From assembly GCF_009017415.1 (NCBI RefSeq), contig NC_092403.1, forward strand, positions 2,976,001 through 3,040,000: a DNA stretch of 64,000 bases, in the 5' to 3' direction. The notes under the pieces were generated by a model. The model made no database searches. It had not been told where the DNA came from and saw only the letters and a program-made list of their open reading frames with translations. A program made the translations under genes and the position numbers. The DNA comes from Aspergillus flavus (taxonomy: Eukaryota; Ascomycota; Eurotiomycetes; Eurotiales; Aspergillaceae). Positions 1 through 12,134 of the stretch are shown here, piece by piece (position 1 is the stretch's first letter; every line of letters begins with the position of its first letter).

Positions 1-134
1 GACTATACTGCAGCCTAGCGCTGCCGACATATGTTCAGTTTCTGAACGAAATGAATATATCTATCTGCATCTATCTTAAATATTCGCTTCTGTTGTCATA
101 CATGGGGTATCTTTAGTCGTATATGATGAGTATA

Positions 135-1101
135 TCAGGCAGCTTCGATGTTCTTGTTACCCTTCCTCAATGATGGGAGGAAGAGTCCAGGATGAAAAAC
201 GGTCAGGGCCAATACCGCCAAGGCAACCATCCTATTGAGATTAGCAAATCTGCATGATCAGGAGACGTCCACGGGGGTACTCACATTCCATCCAAGACCA
301 GGAACTCGTCCTCCTTTTGCATCAAGGGGTTTCCCCATCCGCCTGCCATCTCCGGGATACTGCAGATTACGTCAGTAAAGGTGATCCCCATCGCCCCTGA
401 GAGACTTACCGATAGATACACCGAATGAGAACAGTGAGGTAGGCGAAGATATCTGCGAAAACCACCAACTTGATCCGTCCATTCCCCCCGTCTCGTGCCT
501 TCTCTCCCGAGCTAGACCGAAGATAACGGATGAAAAAGTCCAAGGCCAATAGCCCACAAACGGACATGGTCGCGACCTGGAACGCTATACCCGTGATGAT
601 AATATCATTTCCCGCATTGAGAAGATCCACTTGCTCACTCCCAGCAGCAGCCGCCACACCACCACCGGCAGCCTGCAAAATCAGAGACCCAATGTCACAG
701 CCGATGAAAATCCAGGTGAACAATTTCGGTTTGAGGCGCGAGTGTTCCGGTCCCAGTGAAAGGATGATGTGCTTCAGAGTGAGGTAGATGCCCGCAGCGA
801 TGAACGTTGGCCCGAGGATAATCGCCACAATTTGTAACTTAAATGCGCCGCCGTCCCAAGGGTTCTTATTCATCAGTACTCGACCGATATAGCCCGCCAT
901 CTCGAGGAGCGTGCCGACCACCAGTGCCACCATCAGTGTCCACGAGCGAAAGTAGATGCCGAAACCGAGTTGAAATACGCCACAAAGGCCATAGAAGACC
1001 GAGAAGAAGATGTTGCCGCCATAGTTGGGATAGTAGCCGTATGTTGTAGCTTCGACGGGGCACAGGGGCGTGACTTCTGTACAGGTTTGATAGCTGGCCA
1101 T
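135..1101 (-). CDS. RTA1-family seven-helix membrane protein
   Basis: Three exons: 1101-410, 359-285 and 231-135, giving 287 aa. Introns start GTAAGT and GTGAGT, and all phases agree. The protein is almost entirely hydrophobic helices and carries the RTA1-family signature around the second splice junction, CIYRIPEMAGGWGNPLM, followed by EFLVLDGMMVALA. Family knowledge: RTA1/RSB1 proteins are plasma-membrane proteins of lipid-translocating-exporter type, tied to resistance to aminocholesterol drugs and to sphingoid-base release; the actual substrate is unknown. It is divergent from the Upc2-like regulator at 1973, so the two may share a promoter. The start ATG at 1101 is the first in frame and precedes an N-terminus typical of the family (cysteine-rich, then TTYGYYPN). 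Confidence 0.9.
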
Positions 1102-1850
1102 GTTACTTAAGGCTTCGAAATTATTATATGTGTATATAAGAGAAGAGAAAAGAAAATGAGCCGAAAAAGAACGACAGTCGCTAGAAACGAAGGAATATCA
1201 GAACAGATTTATATGGCTTGTAGTCTATCAAGACAAAGGATCAGGGAGAGAAGAGACCGTTGAGACAACTCCATGGCAGGCACCTCGTATATATTTGATG
1301 TAATATTTTAGAGTCCCGGTTCTCTTCCCCGATTGCCATGACTCGAGTGGATCCTATCGGCAAATTTCCTGCGTCTTGTAGGAGAATATTATGCTTTGGA
1401 GTACCTGATTGGATCGCATTCGCTCTCGCTCTCGCATTCGTTTTCGCAGCCCCACTCGGCCTTCTAAAATTTGATCGTGGGCCCTGACTGATTCGTTGAT
1501 CCGTAAGCTCTGTTACTCGAAGGAACACCGAGATAACCACTTGGCACCACGCTGACATATTTGTTCATCTCTGTAGACCGTGCTTACTTCCCAAAATACC
1601 CGATAAGCCTCTATACGTACGTAGTTGAGCCGCAATCCTGAAAGAAAAGGAAGATGTACTGTGTACACTGTACTGTACTGCGAACGAGACAAGGCACTAT
1701 GGAGTAGCGGCCGCAGTGGGGAGCCAAGACCCCACTGCGTCACTGCCTCATTTGGGCGTTAAACGTTCAATAAACCTATTCTTTCAAGAAAAGGAGAGCA
1801 GCAGTCTTTATCCTCACCAAGATTTAATACCCAGCTCGTCTGCCCGGAAC
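1102..1850. other. divergent intergenic region, 5' part
   Basis: Upstream region of the RTA1-like gene, extending to the E-box cluster. It has simple purine-rich stretches (1139-1160) and CT-rich patches, but no open frame with fungal protein character. The antisense reading frames here have no recognisable content. Confidence 0.5.
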
Positions 1851-1911
1851 CACGTGACATCATTTGACTACGGGGATTTTTCCCCACGTGTCCCCACGTG
1901 TTCTCCACGTG
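1851..1911. promoter_or_regulatory. cluster of four CACGTG E-boxes
   Basis: Perfect CACGTG palindromes lie at 1851-1856, 1885-1890, 1895-1900 and 1906-1911. The last three are spaced 10-11 bp apart, about one helical turn, inside the repeated unit TCCCCACGTG. They end 62 bp before the ATG of the Upc2-like regulator. CACGTG is the core site of bHLH factors (Cbf1-type, SREBP-like). Which factor binds here is inference. Confidence 0.6.
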
Positions 1912-1972
1912 GTTCGCAGTCACAGGAAATCTCCTAGTGTCAAATGTACTTTTTTGCTCTTGTGGATTGACC

Positions 1973-3344
1973 ATGCCACGGAGGGCCCATACGAAATCGC
2001 GCAATGGCTGTGATCAATGCAAGAAGAGGAGAGTAAAGGTAGGTAGCTTTTTCTCGGTCGATCCACCGTGTTACCAATCCTACCATGATCTGTAACTGAA
2101 CATACTTCCAACTCCTCCCTGGCGCTTTTATCAATCTATAGCCAATCATATTTCCATCATGATTAGATAAGGAAGCTTAAGCTCTAATTTGTCTTCTTCA
2201 TTTTATACTGTTTACACCTGTCCTTTCTCCTAACATCATACAGTGCGATGAAAAGGGCCCGCCATGTTCAAATTGCGTCACCAGAGAACTTGGGTGCTCT
2301 TACTTGAACACTCCCGCAGCACGCAGCATAGCCAGTTCTTCCTCTGCGAGTCCGAACTCCATTCATCCCGGACAGGGCCAGACCTCGGATGCAGGCGGTC
2401 ACCCCTTCGCTGGCGTCGCGGCTAGCGTTCCATTTACCTATTCTCGCAAGCGGGAACTAGAGCTTATGCATAAGTTCACCACTGATACATATCGGAGTCT
2501 CTGCAACAAGGAGTCAGACCACTATGTATGGCAGATTGTAATGCCACGCAAAGCTCTGGAGCATGACTTTCTCATGAGTGGAATTCTAGCAGTAGCCTCC
2601 CTGCACACGGCCTCGGCTTTAGAACCTCCAGAAGCTTTGTCATATATTGATACGGCCCTCGAATACCATAACCAGGGGCTTGCACCCTTCCGACACGCAA
2701 TTACCAATCTAACCCCATTCAACTGTGACGCCGTCTTTGGCCATTCCGTCATCACCATCATGATCTGCATCGCTCTTCCCCGTTTACCAGGCTCCAGAGG
2801 CGAAAGCTCTAGCATGACCGAGAACCTCATATTCATATTTGAGTTACTAAAAGGTGTGACCAAGATTTTCACGATCACGCGGTCCTGGCTGGAAAATAAC
2901 CTATTTGCTTCCAAGAACGGCTTCTATGAGAAATCTGTTACCCCACTAGATGCTGGAACTGAGGCTGCTTTGACCCGTCTAGCCGATCTAAATGATACAC
3001 TCCTGTCTAGCGTTGAACCAGGCCAACACAGTATCATCAAAGATGCCATCTCTCATCTTCGTCGCTGCTTTGCTCGCTATGCTCATGAACAGGATGCAGC
3101 GTCAGTTCTGTCCTGGCTTGCGGGCGTCGATAAGGAGTTTGTTCATGTTGTTTATCGTCGCCAGCCGCTTGCATTGCTTGTCCTCATGCATTGGGGTGTT
3201 CTACTAGCTGAGCTTGATGGAAAAACATGGTGGGCTAGGAAGTCTGGTTCGGCCCTCGTCTCTGAGATATTGATTGCTCTGCAGGGGGGTGATACCCGGT
3301 GGGAAGAGGCGGTGTTATGGCCGAAACAGAAACTGGGTCTTTAA
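1973..3344 (+). CDS. Zn2Cys6 transcription factor, Upc2-like
   Basis: Two exons: 1973-2038 and 2244-3344, giving 388 aa. The 205-nt intron splits the zinc cluster after RRVK: exon 1 gives NGCDQCKKRRVK, and exon 2 continues CDEKGPPCSNCVTRELGC, completing the six cysteines. The rest is the alpha-helical region of sterol-uptake-control (UPC2) type regulators, including the usual PRKALEHDFLMSGILAVASLH motif at roughly residues 90-110. Such proteins are nuclear DNA-binding activators; the Upc2 family includes sterol regulators, but many Aspergillus members have unknown targets. The C-terminus at TAA 3342-3344 is plausible, though a further small exon cannot be excluded. A dense E-box array precedes the gene. 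Confidence 0.85.
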
Positions 3345-4508
3345 AGTGGCCTCCAGAAACTGGTCAGAAGCCATTTTCCCAGCTCTTACGACGGGCGAGT
3401 GTCACTTTAGCCGGATGCCCCATGGAAATTGCATTTACGGGGAAAGCTCACTTTACGTGGTATGGTCTCCTGGGTTTGTTCACAGGGAGAGGGCATCATC
3501 GTTCTCGCCATCAGAGGGCTTCTTGAACTAGAACACGAGAGAGAAACTCCACCCCTGGAATCTCGAGCCCAGCAACATTTCAGAACAGAAAATTCCACAA
3601 CGAAATGTAAACCATGAACTAGCCTACGCTAGTCATTATTCATTTAATATCCAGTGGTGATGACAATGAAGGGATGGTCTGCAATGACGCGACACTAATG
3701 CACATATCGGCGGCATTAATGATGGCTGGCCCGGGTACCACCCACATACTAGCCTATTCCGATGCTATTAAAGTTTGGTTTATGCTGTCCATTTCCCTTA
3801 AATCTGCGTGCCTGGATCCTAAACTACGCATAATGTAAAGCTCACAGTTATATGGATATCTTACCTTAACTGCGGTTCAGGTAGATGAGCTCCGGTCGAT
3901 TTTGTCCGTTATTACGGTCCTTCCAGAGTCGAGTCTCAACAACAGAGAATGTAAGGAAGCAAAGGCAATGGGAAAACAATTATCGTTTCGTCGGATTCAA
4001 GACAGACAAAGCTGGTCTACGATGTGTGATGTGCATAAATCTCTGTTACTCTGGATTGGATTCGACACCTGAGGCTTGAACTAAAGCGGAGAATGAGTTA
4101 GCCGTAACCTTTGAAGGTATAAGACTTATTGCGTGACCGTTAGAGCCTTTCTCTAGAGTCCAAATGTACGAGGGTTCCTTCTCATGGTCTTGTCCGCTAA
4201 GGGATGTTCGAGGCGAGGCGGTGGGGAGAGTCTTAGGAAGCTTAGCCTTTAGGGTTGAAGATCCGCCTCCACGTCCCGGTTAATCTTAACCGTAGCGGAC
4301 GCTGCTCTCTTGGCAGTGGGGGAAGTGCTGCGGAGTTGATGCGATGACAAAGAGGTTTCAACCTATTTGAACACCTACGTGTGGCACCTTCCTTCTCCAA
4401 AAGAAACACACATCTCGATTCTTTGAGGAAGGGCAAACACCGCACTCAGACCACTATCTATATACATTGTCTTCTTTTGCCGTGTTGAGCATTTGGATCC
4501 AATTCACA
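3345..4508. other. intergenic, 1.16 kb, nothing recognised
   Basis: Lies between the 3' end of the Upc2-like gene and the amine oxidase start. Short open frames occur on both strands (for example 4242-4445 on the minus strand), but none has splice signals, codon pattern or motifs I recognise. No tRNA-like fold was noticed. Confidence 0.5.
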
Positions 4509-6669
4509 ATGACTCTGTCAATGCATCCATTCGATCCTCTGACACCCAGAGAGATCTCCAAGGTAGGATTTTCACAATAAATAGGAGAGCATTGTTGACC
4601 GAGAGCAGGCTGCAACTATTACACGCTCTGCGCTACCTGGAGAGAGCCCCATCTTTCGGGTGATAACGCTGAAGGAGCCCCCCAAGCAAGACATGATTCA
4701 CTTTCTAGACAGGGAGCACTCTGGGCAGCCGCTAGATGTACGCCCTACTCGGGTAGCTCGCGTACAAGTGGTTACCCGCAGCGAATCTAAGAACAAACTC
4801 ATTGAGCTGCTGATCGATCTTGACCATGCGGCAGTTGTCAAACAAGAACATCTCGCAGGGAAGCATTCTTATATTGACTCTGAGTACATGAAGTCAGTTG
4901 AGCAAGCCTGCTTGGCCGATGCAAGGATCCAAGAGGAGATTAAGAAACTCAAGCTGCCCACAGGAGCAACAGTGATTGTCGAACCGTGGGCGTACGCTAC
5001 CGATGGTATGAACGACATGTCCGAGCGTTTATCGATGGTGAGTATACTCCTCTGTAGTTAGGTGCCTGGCTGAGATTCAAAAACTAACAAATTCATATAA
5101 CAGTGTTGGTTCTATATGCGCTTGCTCGACAATCCCGATGCCAACTACTATGCCTACCCGCTGGATTTATGCGCAGAAGTCTCCGAACAGCTTCAAGTGA
5201 CCAAGATATACCAGCTTCCATCATCGTCAGAGGAGCGTATCCACAACCACCCACAGCCATATGACCAGCGCAAGGTTCATTCCACCGAGGCAAGCGAATA
5301 CCACCCAAACCTACGACCACCGCCGCGGAACACCACAAAACCATACCAGGTGGTCCAGCCCGAAGGCCCCTCATTCAACGTCGAGGGTAATGTTGTGACC
5401 TGGGAGAAATGGCGCATGCATGTAGGGTTCAACTACCGTGAAGGCTTGACCCTGCATGATATCCGCTACGACGGCCGTAGTCTCTTCTACCGTCTATCCC
5501 TAGCTGAAATGTTCGTGCCCTACGGAGACCCCCGCGCCCCATATCCTCGCAAGGCGGCCTTCGATCTAGGAAATGACGGTGCCGGCATCAACGCCAATAA
5601 CCTACGTCTAGGCTGTGACTGCCTAGGTTTAATTAAATACTTCGACGGCTGGCACAACACCAACTCAGGAGAACCACTGAAACTCCCCAACGTCATCTGC
5701 TGCCACGAACAAGACGACGGGATCCTCTGGAAACACACCAACTTCCGCACACAAAATGCAGTAGTCACCCGCGCCCGCGTTCTAGTCCTCCAAACAATCA
5801 TCACAGTCAGCAACTACGAATACATCTTCGCCTTCTACTTCGGCCAAGACGCCTCAATCCACTACGAAGTCCGCGCGACAGGTATCCTCTCCACCTGCCC
5901 CATCAACATCGGCCACAAAGTCCCCTACGGCACCATCGTCGCTCCAGGCGTCCTAGCCCCATATCACCAACATCTCTTCTGCCTCCGCATCGACCCAGCC
6001 CTAGACGGCCACTCCAATTCCCTCCAAATTGAAGAATCAATCCCCATCCCCCTAAGTGATCCCACAAACCCCAATCCCTTCCGAGTAGGCTACACAACAA
6101 CCAGCAGGATAATCGAACACGAAGCAGGCCTCGACCTCGACTTCACAAAAAACCGCACCTTCAAAATCATCAACGAACACTCCACAAACCCAATCACAGG
6201 TACCCCAATCGCCTTCAAACTCCTCCCCTACTACTCCCAAATGCTCCTCGCGGACCCGTCCTCCTACCACGCGAAACGATCTGAATTCGCCTCCCACGCC
6301 GTCTGGGTTACCCGCTACCACGACGATGAACTCTTCCCTGCCGGCAGACATACCATGCAATCTGCCGGTGGCGAGGGGATCGCCTCGGCCATTGAATCCC
6401 GCCGTAGGCAGTCTAGTCAGGATTCAAGTGTCCGTAATCAGGATATTGTGGTCTGGCATACTTTCGGGTCTACGCATAATCCCCGTATCGAGGATTGGCC
6501 TGTCATGCCTGTGGATAAGATGGTGGTTGGGTTGAAGCCTGTGAACTTCTTTACGGGGAATCCGGCGTTGGATGTGGCTGTTTCGACGCAGGAGAGGAAT
6601 AAGAGTGTTTTGTTTGAGGGGGTTGGGAAGGCTTCGTCGGGCGGAGGTGCTGCGTGTTGTAAATTGTAG
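4509..6669 (+). CDS. copper amine oxidase (peroxisomal type)
   Basis: Three exons: 4509-4562, 4609-5037 and 5104-6669, giving 682 aa, the usual length for fungal enzymes. It oxidatively deaminates primary amines to aldehyde, ammonia and hydrogen peroxide, using Cu(II) and topaquinone. The TPQ precursor tyrosine is in the consensus NYEY (about Tyr399). The catalytic-base aspartate is in AAFDLGNDGAG (about Asp315). The copper ligands should be the His pair in YHQHLF (about 449 and 451) and the His in THNPRIEDWPVMP (about 619). N-terminal cystatin-like N2/N3 regions and the large beta-sandwich domain are present. The C-terminus ends CKL, a plausible variant peroxisomal targeting signal, and there is no signal peptide. 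Convergent with the Msc2-like gene. Confidence 0.96.
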
Positions 6670-7028
6670 ATTCTTCTATTTGTTTGTGTGTGAATTGGTG
6701 GAGGGTATGTTGGGTGTTTGTTTTCTGGGGTTGTTTTGGTGGATTAGATGTTGTGGTTCTTTGTTGGCTGTTTTGACCCGCTTCTCGGTTTTGACGTTAA
6801 TGTTTTCAAGTGGTTGGGAATTAATCTCAATCTCTCGGACGAGGGATCATCATCTGCATGCCCGAGTATACGAAAGGGCAATGGGCAATTCAGAATATGT
6901 TTAGAGAAGACATAATGCATCAACGGCTTCATTGCAGATATACATCCGCTATACTGTTATGATATGTACTACATAACATCAGTCAAGACAATAGAAGAAT
7001 AATCCAACTGCCACAGTCTATCGTGGGA
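6670..7028. other. convergent 3' intergenic region
   Basis: T/G-rich 3' flank of the amine oxidase and the 3' flank of the zinc transporter. No gene seen. Confidence 0.5.
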
Positions 7029-9810
7029 TTAGGAGCTCTTGTTCCCTCCACCTCCGCACCAGCATCGTCCGTCACCTTCTCGTTCTACTTGGACCAGAAT
7101 ATCCATGCCTTTTTCTCGGAGAAAATCGACGGTCCGTTGGCGCACGTCTTCAAGGTCGGAGCTGCGGGACGCGATGACATGGATTACGCCCAGAACATTG
7201 GGGTTGGACTTTTCGTGTGCGTGGTCGTGGTCGTGGCTGTGGGAGTGGGAATGGGAGTGCGAGTGGCTGTGGCTGTGGGCGTGGTTGTGATTGTGACTGT
7301 GGTCGTGACCATGACCATGACTGTGGCTATGACTGTGTTCATGGCCGTGATCGTGGTCGTGATGGCTATGGCTGTGGCTGTGGCCGTGACTATGACCATG
7401 GCTGCAGCCGTGGTCGTGGTCCGATTTTGCCGTATCGTCGAGCCAGAATTTGGGAACAGTGTACCCTACAACACCCCGCAAGGTGCTAACGCCAGCTAGC
7501 GTCTCGCGAACATTATATTCGACGTCGGCCGGAAGTGTGAGGAGCAGTTTCTTGGCCGTGCTGCTGACTAGCGGCACTGCAGAGGCAAAAATCAAGATGG
7601 CAATCATGCAGGACGCGATGGGGTCGTACCCTGACCAGCCAGAGTAGTGTACGAGAATGGTCGATATCACAACGGCGACGGAGCCAAGGGTATCGGCGAG
7701 AATGTGGAGAAAGATCCCGTGCATGTTCTCATTGTCATGCGAATGATCATGGCCATGGTCATGTCCGTGGTGCGCATGGTCGAATGCCATGATACCCACA
7801 AGATTCACAGCGAGGCCGGCAGCACTGACCACCAAGAGCTCTCCGATACGGTGCATCTGGCTGCCCGATGATAACCTTTCCACCGCTTCGTAGATGATCT
7901 CGATACTGATGATCCTAGAAACAAAGTCAGCGATACAATCTGATAACGAGCGGATGGCCACTCACATGAGGAAAACGCCGTTAGCAAACCCAGACAGTGT
8001 GTCTACTTTGCCATATCCATAAGGGAATCTTGCGCTGGGTGGCCATTTACTCATAACGGCGGCGCAGAGGCCAACAACAAGCGCGAGACAGTCAAAGAAC
8101 ATATGGATGCTATCACTGAGGAGTCCCAGCGACCCTGTGAGAAATCCGTAGGATAGCTGCACGAGCATGAACGCAAAATTGAGACTAGTAAGGTTAGCAA
8201 CAATGAAGTAGATGAGAAACAGCGATCTTACGTCATGAAATAGAAGATGCGACGAGAGTCACTCTCTTTGAGAATGCTATACAGTAGAGGATACGGTTCA
8301 CTATAGCGGAGGATAAGCTTCGTGATGTTGGACGCATCATCAATGGAGTGAGTGTGGTGATGGTGATGATGGTTATGGGCTTGCATCACCAAGCGCAACT
8401 GTCTATCCTCAAACCTAGAGGCGAGAACCGCGATCCCAGCAAGTACTCCTCTAAAGACGAAGACCACATAAACACCGTCGCGCGGTGGTGGTGCGCATAG
8501 CAGGGCGGCGCCACCAGTTGCAATAGCAAGACCAATCTTGTGCGGCGAGCGTAAGTTTGCCGGCGCCACATACATTAAGCATGTTGCAAAACCACCGGCA
8601 GCTGCCACTACATACATTATATCCGAGAAATCGAATGATAAGCCCCCGACAACAGCCGTGCCAACTACTAGGAGCAACCCAAGAAGAGCAGTGAGCATGG
8701 GATCGCTGGGCGAAACACCAGATGATTCCGCTCTCGAAAGCTTCTCCTGGGCTACTGCTGGGTCATAGGCAGGGTCAAATGTAAAGGCCAGGAAAGGCGG
8801 GCGAATGACAAAAACCGAGGCAAGCAATGATACATAGCCCAAAAAGGGCTCTGAATCCCAAGCAGTATTCATTCCATAGAAGCTCAACACGACCACAGTC
8901 GCGATGACACCAATTGTCAGTTTCTTTTGACTCAGCCGTCCTTTGCTGTCTTGAAAATCATAGCCACGCGCAATTGTCGGTACCCCGGACGACATTGCCA
9001 GAGTAAGCACAAATGCGACAAGGAATCCCCCCACCTTAAGCGCCGCATAGATGGGTAGTGCAATTGAGCTCATTTGCGCAAAGGAAGCAGTAACGGTTGT
9101 CGGATGGAGTTTGGGTAATGCGACTAGTGAATCACGCCTATCCCGTTGGGCTACTCGAAGTAACTGCCCCCCTCCCAATATAATCATTGTTATGGCCGTC
9201 AAGATACATGTCCTCAATGGAATGTGGTCTAAATGCCCTGTGCCTGAAGGTGCGAAACTTTCATTATCAATTGCCGGTTGCGACTCCGTCCATTGTGCAT
9301 GGTGTGTATAATACCACGAAATGGCAATCCATGGCAAAGCTATCAGGGCTCCGGCGAACATTTCATGACTAAACGGCCGTTAACTAGTGATACCAACCCA
9401 GGATATGGACGTACTCACGTCCTCAATGACTCGGGGTTGGACGATACGATAGGCGTATCTGGCACCAGCCCCGTTACGCTACCAGAATGGCTATGTTTCG
9501 ATATGTGTGTGTGAAGACCATTGGCGTGGTCGAATTTTCCCCACGGTTCGCCATGACTTGAAGAGTGTGAGTGTGAATGTTGATGTCCATGCGACGAGCT
9601 CGATGCATTCCCGTTGACGTCTGTCGGTCCAGTCAATGGTTGAGACGATTGTTGAGTGGAAGCTGCATCAGACGCAGAATAGGAGATCGGCCCCTGCGAC
9701 CAGCGTTTGGAGCGTGAATGACCACGGCTAGGAGTGGGCTTATAATGACCCTGTGTCGACAATGTGGGAGAAATTGTATCCACACTGGACACAGGAGCGC
9801 CCGTTGACAT
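7029..9810 (-). CDS. Msc2-like cation diffusion facilitator (zinc transporter)
   Basis: Four exons: 9810-9419, 9368-8232, 8184-7966 and 7914-7029, giving 877 aa. The ATG at 9810 is the first methionine; the codon 18 nt upstream is only GTG. The N-terminus (about 130 aa) is Ser/His-rich. A hydrophobic multi-helix region follows (about residues 140-500), then the CDF core with GSLGLLSDSIHMFFDCLALVVG and FPYGYGKVDTLSGFANG, whose HxxxD and related acidic residues form the transport zinc site. A roughly 70-residue His-rich loop follows, then the CDF C-terminal domain. Such long fungal CDF proteins match yeast Msc2, an ER zinc transporter that works as a heteromer with Zrg17, so this probably loads zinc into the secretory pathway. 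Confidence 0.92.
7211..7424 (-). repeat. His/Asp/Ser low-complexity tract within the Msc2-like CDS
   Basis: Tandem CAC/CAT-GAC/AGC codons encode alternating HSHSH and HDHDH runs, interrupted by glycine. Such loops between transmembrane helices bind zinc in CDF transporters. The DNA is a degenerate hexamer repeat and is probably variable in length between strains. Confidence 0.8.
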
Positions 9811-10568
9811 GGTCTCGGTGTGCGACACCTACGTCGCAGAGAATCGGTTCGGCGACAATCAAGCAGACAGGAGGCGGAGAGGCCGAGGTTGAGAAGAGCA
9901 ATCAAGGAATGGGGGCGTTCTGGGAGCTTTAGCAGCTCAAAGAAGATATTCAACCGGGCGATTGAGGCAAGGGACGCGGCATAGCGCCAGGGATAACAAG
10001 TAGACTTGATGCAGAAGCAAGCTTGGTGAACAATGGGAGTGGCAATGGGGAACCTCCAGATGCGATCTGCAAGCGATAACAACGGGCCACGTGATCGCGC
10101 TCCTCGGTTTGTTATCTCCGCACCTCCAGATCAGAACTATCGACATGCGATTCATATGATGAAAATAGAAGAGATAGAATTGTAGTAAAATATAATAAAT
10201 CGACTAAAATGTCCAGGATGAAGTGGGAATCTCAATCCAGTCGTTATCCAATAAGAAACTGTGTTGCTGACTCCTAATCTGGTAACCAACTGCATTGCAG
10301 GTTGATAATCCCTTGCCCTTGCAGCATAGCCGCGCGGTTGATATGATAGAGTGTGGGGGGAAGAGGACCGGGCCATGTTTACTCCGTCTAACAACCGATC
10401 GTCATCCTGCACCACCTTTACAGGATTAGAGCTCTTGCGGATCTTTCAAACACCTCGCTGGCATACAGTGAAAACCCTCCATGGTCTCAAGATAGTCAAT
10501 TGTCCTCCTTTGCGCATTATGATTGATATCTAAACTAGCTAATTCCCCCTACCCTTCCATCGCTCGCC
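9811..10568. other. divergent promoter region of the zinc transporter and ALG1 genes
   Basis: 757 bp with one CACGTG at 10089-10094 and an AT-rich patch at about 10170-10205. No supported gene. The open frames here are antisense or out of context. Confidence 0.5.
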
Positions 10569-12075
10569 ATGATTGAGTCCGTCGTCAGCGTCGCTTTCTA
10601 CATCTCCACCGCAGTCACCCTTTTCATACTTCTACTACCCTCACAATATGCGCCGAAACGCTCGACAGCGCAAGATGCCTCTACCGATCCCAAAACAACC
10701 GTACAAATTCTCGTCTTGGGAGACATCGGTCGCAGTCCGCGCATGCAGTACCATGCGCTGAGCATTGCCAAAGGCGGAGGTCAAGTGGAAATCATTGGTT
10801 ATCATGGTACGCAGGAATTCCACTTCGTCGTCACCTACTTCGCTGGTGTTCTAACACTCTTCCATAGAGTCAGAAGTTCATCCCGATATCTCTTCCGACC
10901 CCAGAATCTCGATTGTCGCACTTCCCCCGCACCCAGCCTATCTTCAAACAAGCAACAAGCTTCTTTTCCTAGTATTTGGTCCGCTGAAGGTCCTCTTCCA
11001 GGTTGCTTGTTTGTGGTGGTCACTAGCCTATCGCACGCGACCTGTGAAGTGGCTCCTTGTTCAGGTTGGTCCCCGATTTCGCATGACTTCCAACGCAACC
11101 CTTGCTCACCAAACGGCTCGTATCACATAGAATCCTCCATCCATTCCAACTCTAGCAGTCGCATCCTTAACCTGCTTTCTTCGTCAAACGAGCCTTATTA
11201 TCGATTGGCATAATTTCGGCTACTCCATCCTAGCGCTCAAGCTTGGACATGGTCATCCATTGGTCAAACTGTCGAAATGGTACGAGAAGACATTCGGAAG
11301 ATACGCCACGGCACATTTGTGCGTGACAACCGTCATGGCGTCTGTCCTGAAGAAAGAATTCCTACTGGAGGCACCTATTCTACCACTGCATGATCGGCCA
11401 GCCAACCATTTCCGGCCCATACTCGATGATAACGTTCGACAAGAGTTTCTCTTATCCTTGCCGGTAGCTGCTTCCGTACAATCACTGATCAATTCCGGGG
11501 CACTTCGCGTTCTAGTCAGTTCAACGTCATGGACTGCGGACGAGGACTTTTCCTTGCTTATCGATGCCCTCTGCCGCTACTCACAGTTAGCAGCCACGAC
11601 CATGCCGGAACTGCCCCAGGTGCTTGCCATCATAACGGGCAAAGGCCCACAGAAGGAAATGTATATCAAGCAGATTGCCGACCTAGAAAAAGCGGGGAAG
11701 CTTCAAAAAGTGACAGTACGCACAGCATGGCTGACCACCACGGACTATGCAAAACTCCTGGCGTCCGCGTCACTCGGCGTCAGTCTACACACAAGCAGTA
11801 GTGGTGTCGATCTGCCTATGAAAGTGGTTGATATGTTCGGTGCTGGCCTGCCAGTGGTTGGCTGGAACCGCTTCGAGGCGTGGCCGGAATTAGTCACCGA
11901 AGGTGTTAATGGAAGAGGATTTGGGAGCTCCAATGAACTCGTAGAGGAGCTTGTGGACCTCTTTGGAGACACAAGCAAGCTTGACAGACTCCGCGTTGGA
12001 GCGCAGAAGGAAAGCACTCGTCGCTGGGATGACGAATGGAATCCAGTAGCCGGAAAGCTTCTAGGACTGATATAA
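10569..12075 (+). CDS. alg1: ALG1 chitobiosyldiphosphodolichol beta-1,4-mannosyltransferase
   Basis: Three exons: 10569-10806, 10868-11064 and 11131-12075, giving 459 aa. It adds the first mannose, from GDP-mannose, to GlcNAc2-PP-dolichol on the cytosolic face of the ER and is essential for N-glycosylation. Visible features are an N-terminal membrane anchor (residues about 5-25), then [22 protein letters not shown], the ALG1 signature of the N-terminal GT-B fold, and [14 protein letters not shown]. The C-terminal nucleotide-binding half carries [38 protein letters not shown] and LPVVGWNRF. The catalytic-domain glycines and the [11 protein letters not shown] block are intact. The 3' end faces the TFIIIC subunit gene with only 59 bp between stop codons. 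Confidence 0.96.
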
Positions 12076-12134
12076 ACAGTAGTCTGTACAATAGAAACAC
12101 AGGTATAGAGAAAGAAAGAAAGTAAGTCTTACTG

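Noticed and set aside
4242..4445. 67-codon minus-strand ORF in the intergenic gap
   Set aside because: No recognised similarity, splice context or codon pattern; chance-length frame.
7023..7499. 158-codon plus-strand ORF of Val/Met/Ala repeats
   Set aside because: It is the antisense shadow of the His-rich loop codons in the Msc2-like gene; the composition is an artefact of the repeat.
9633..10082. 149-codon minus-strand ORF overlapping the zinc transporter start
   Set aside because: Out of frame with the conserved protein, with no motifs; it overlaps exon 1 and the promoter.
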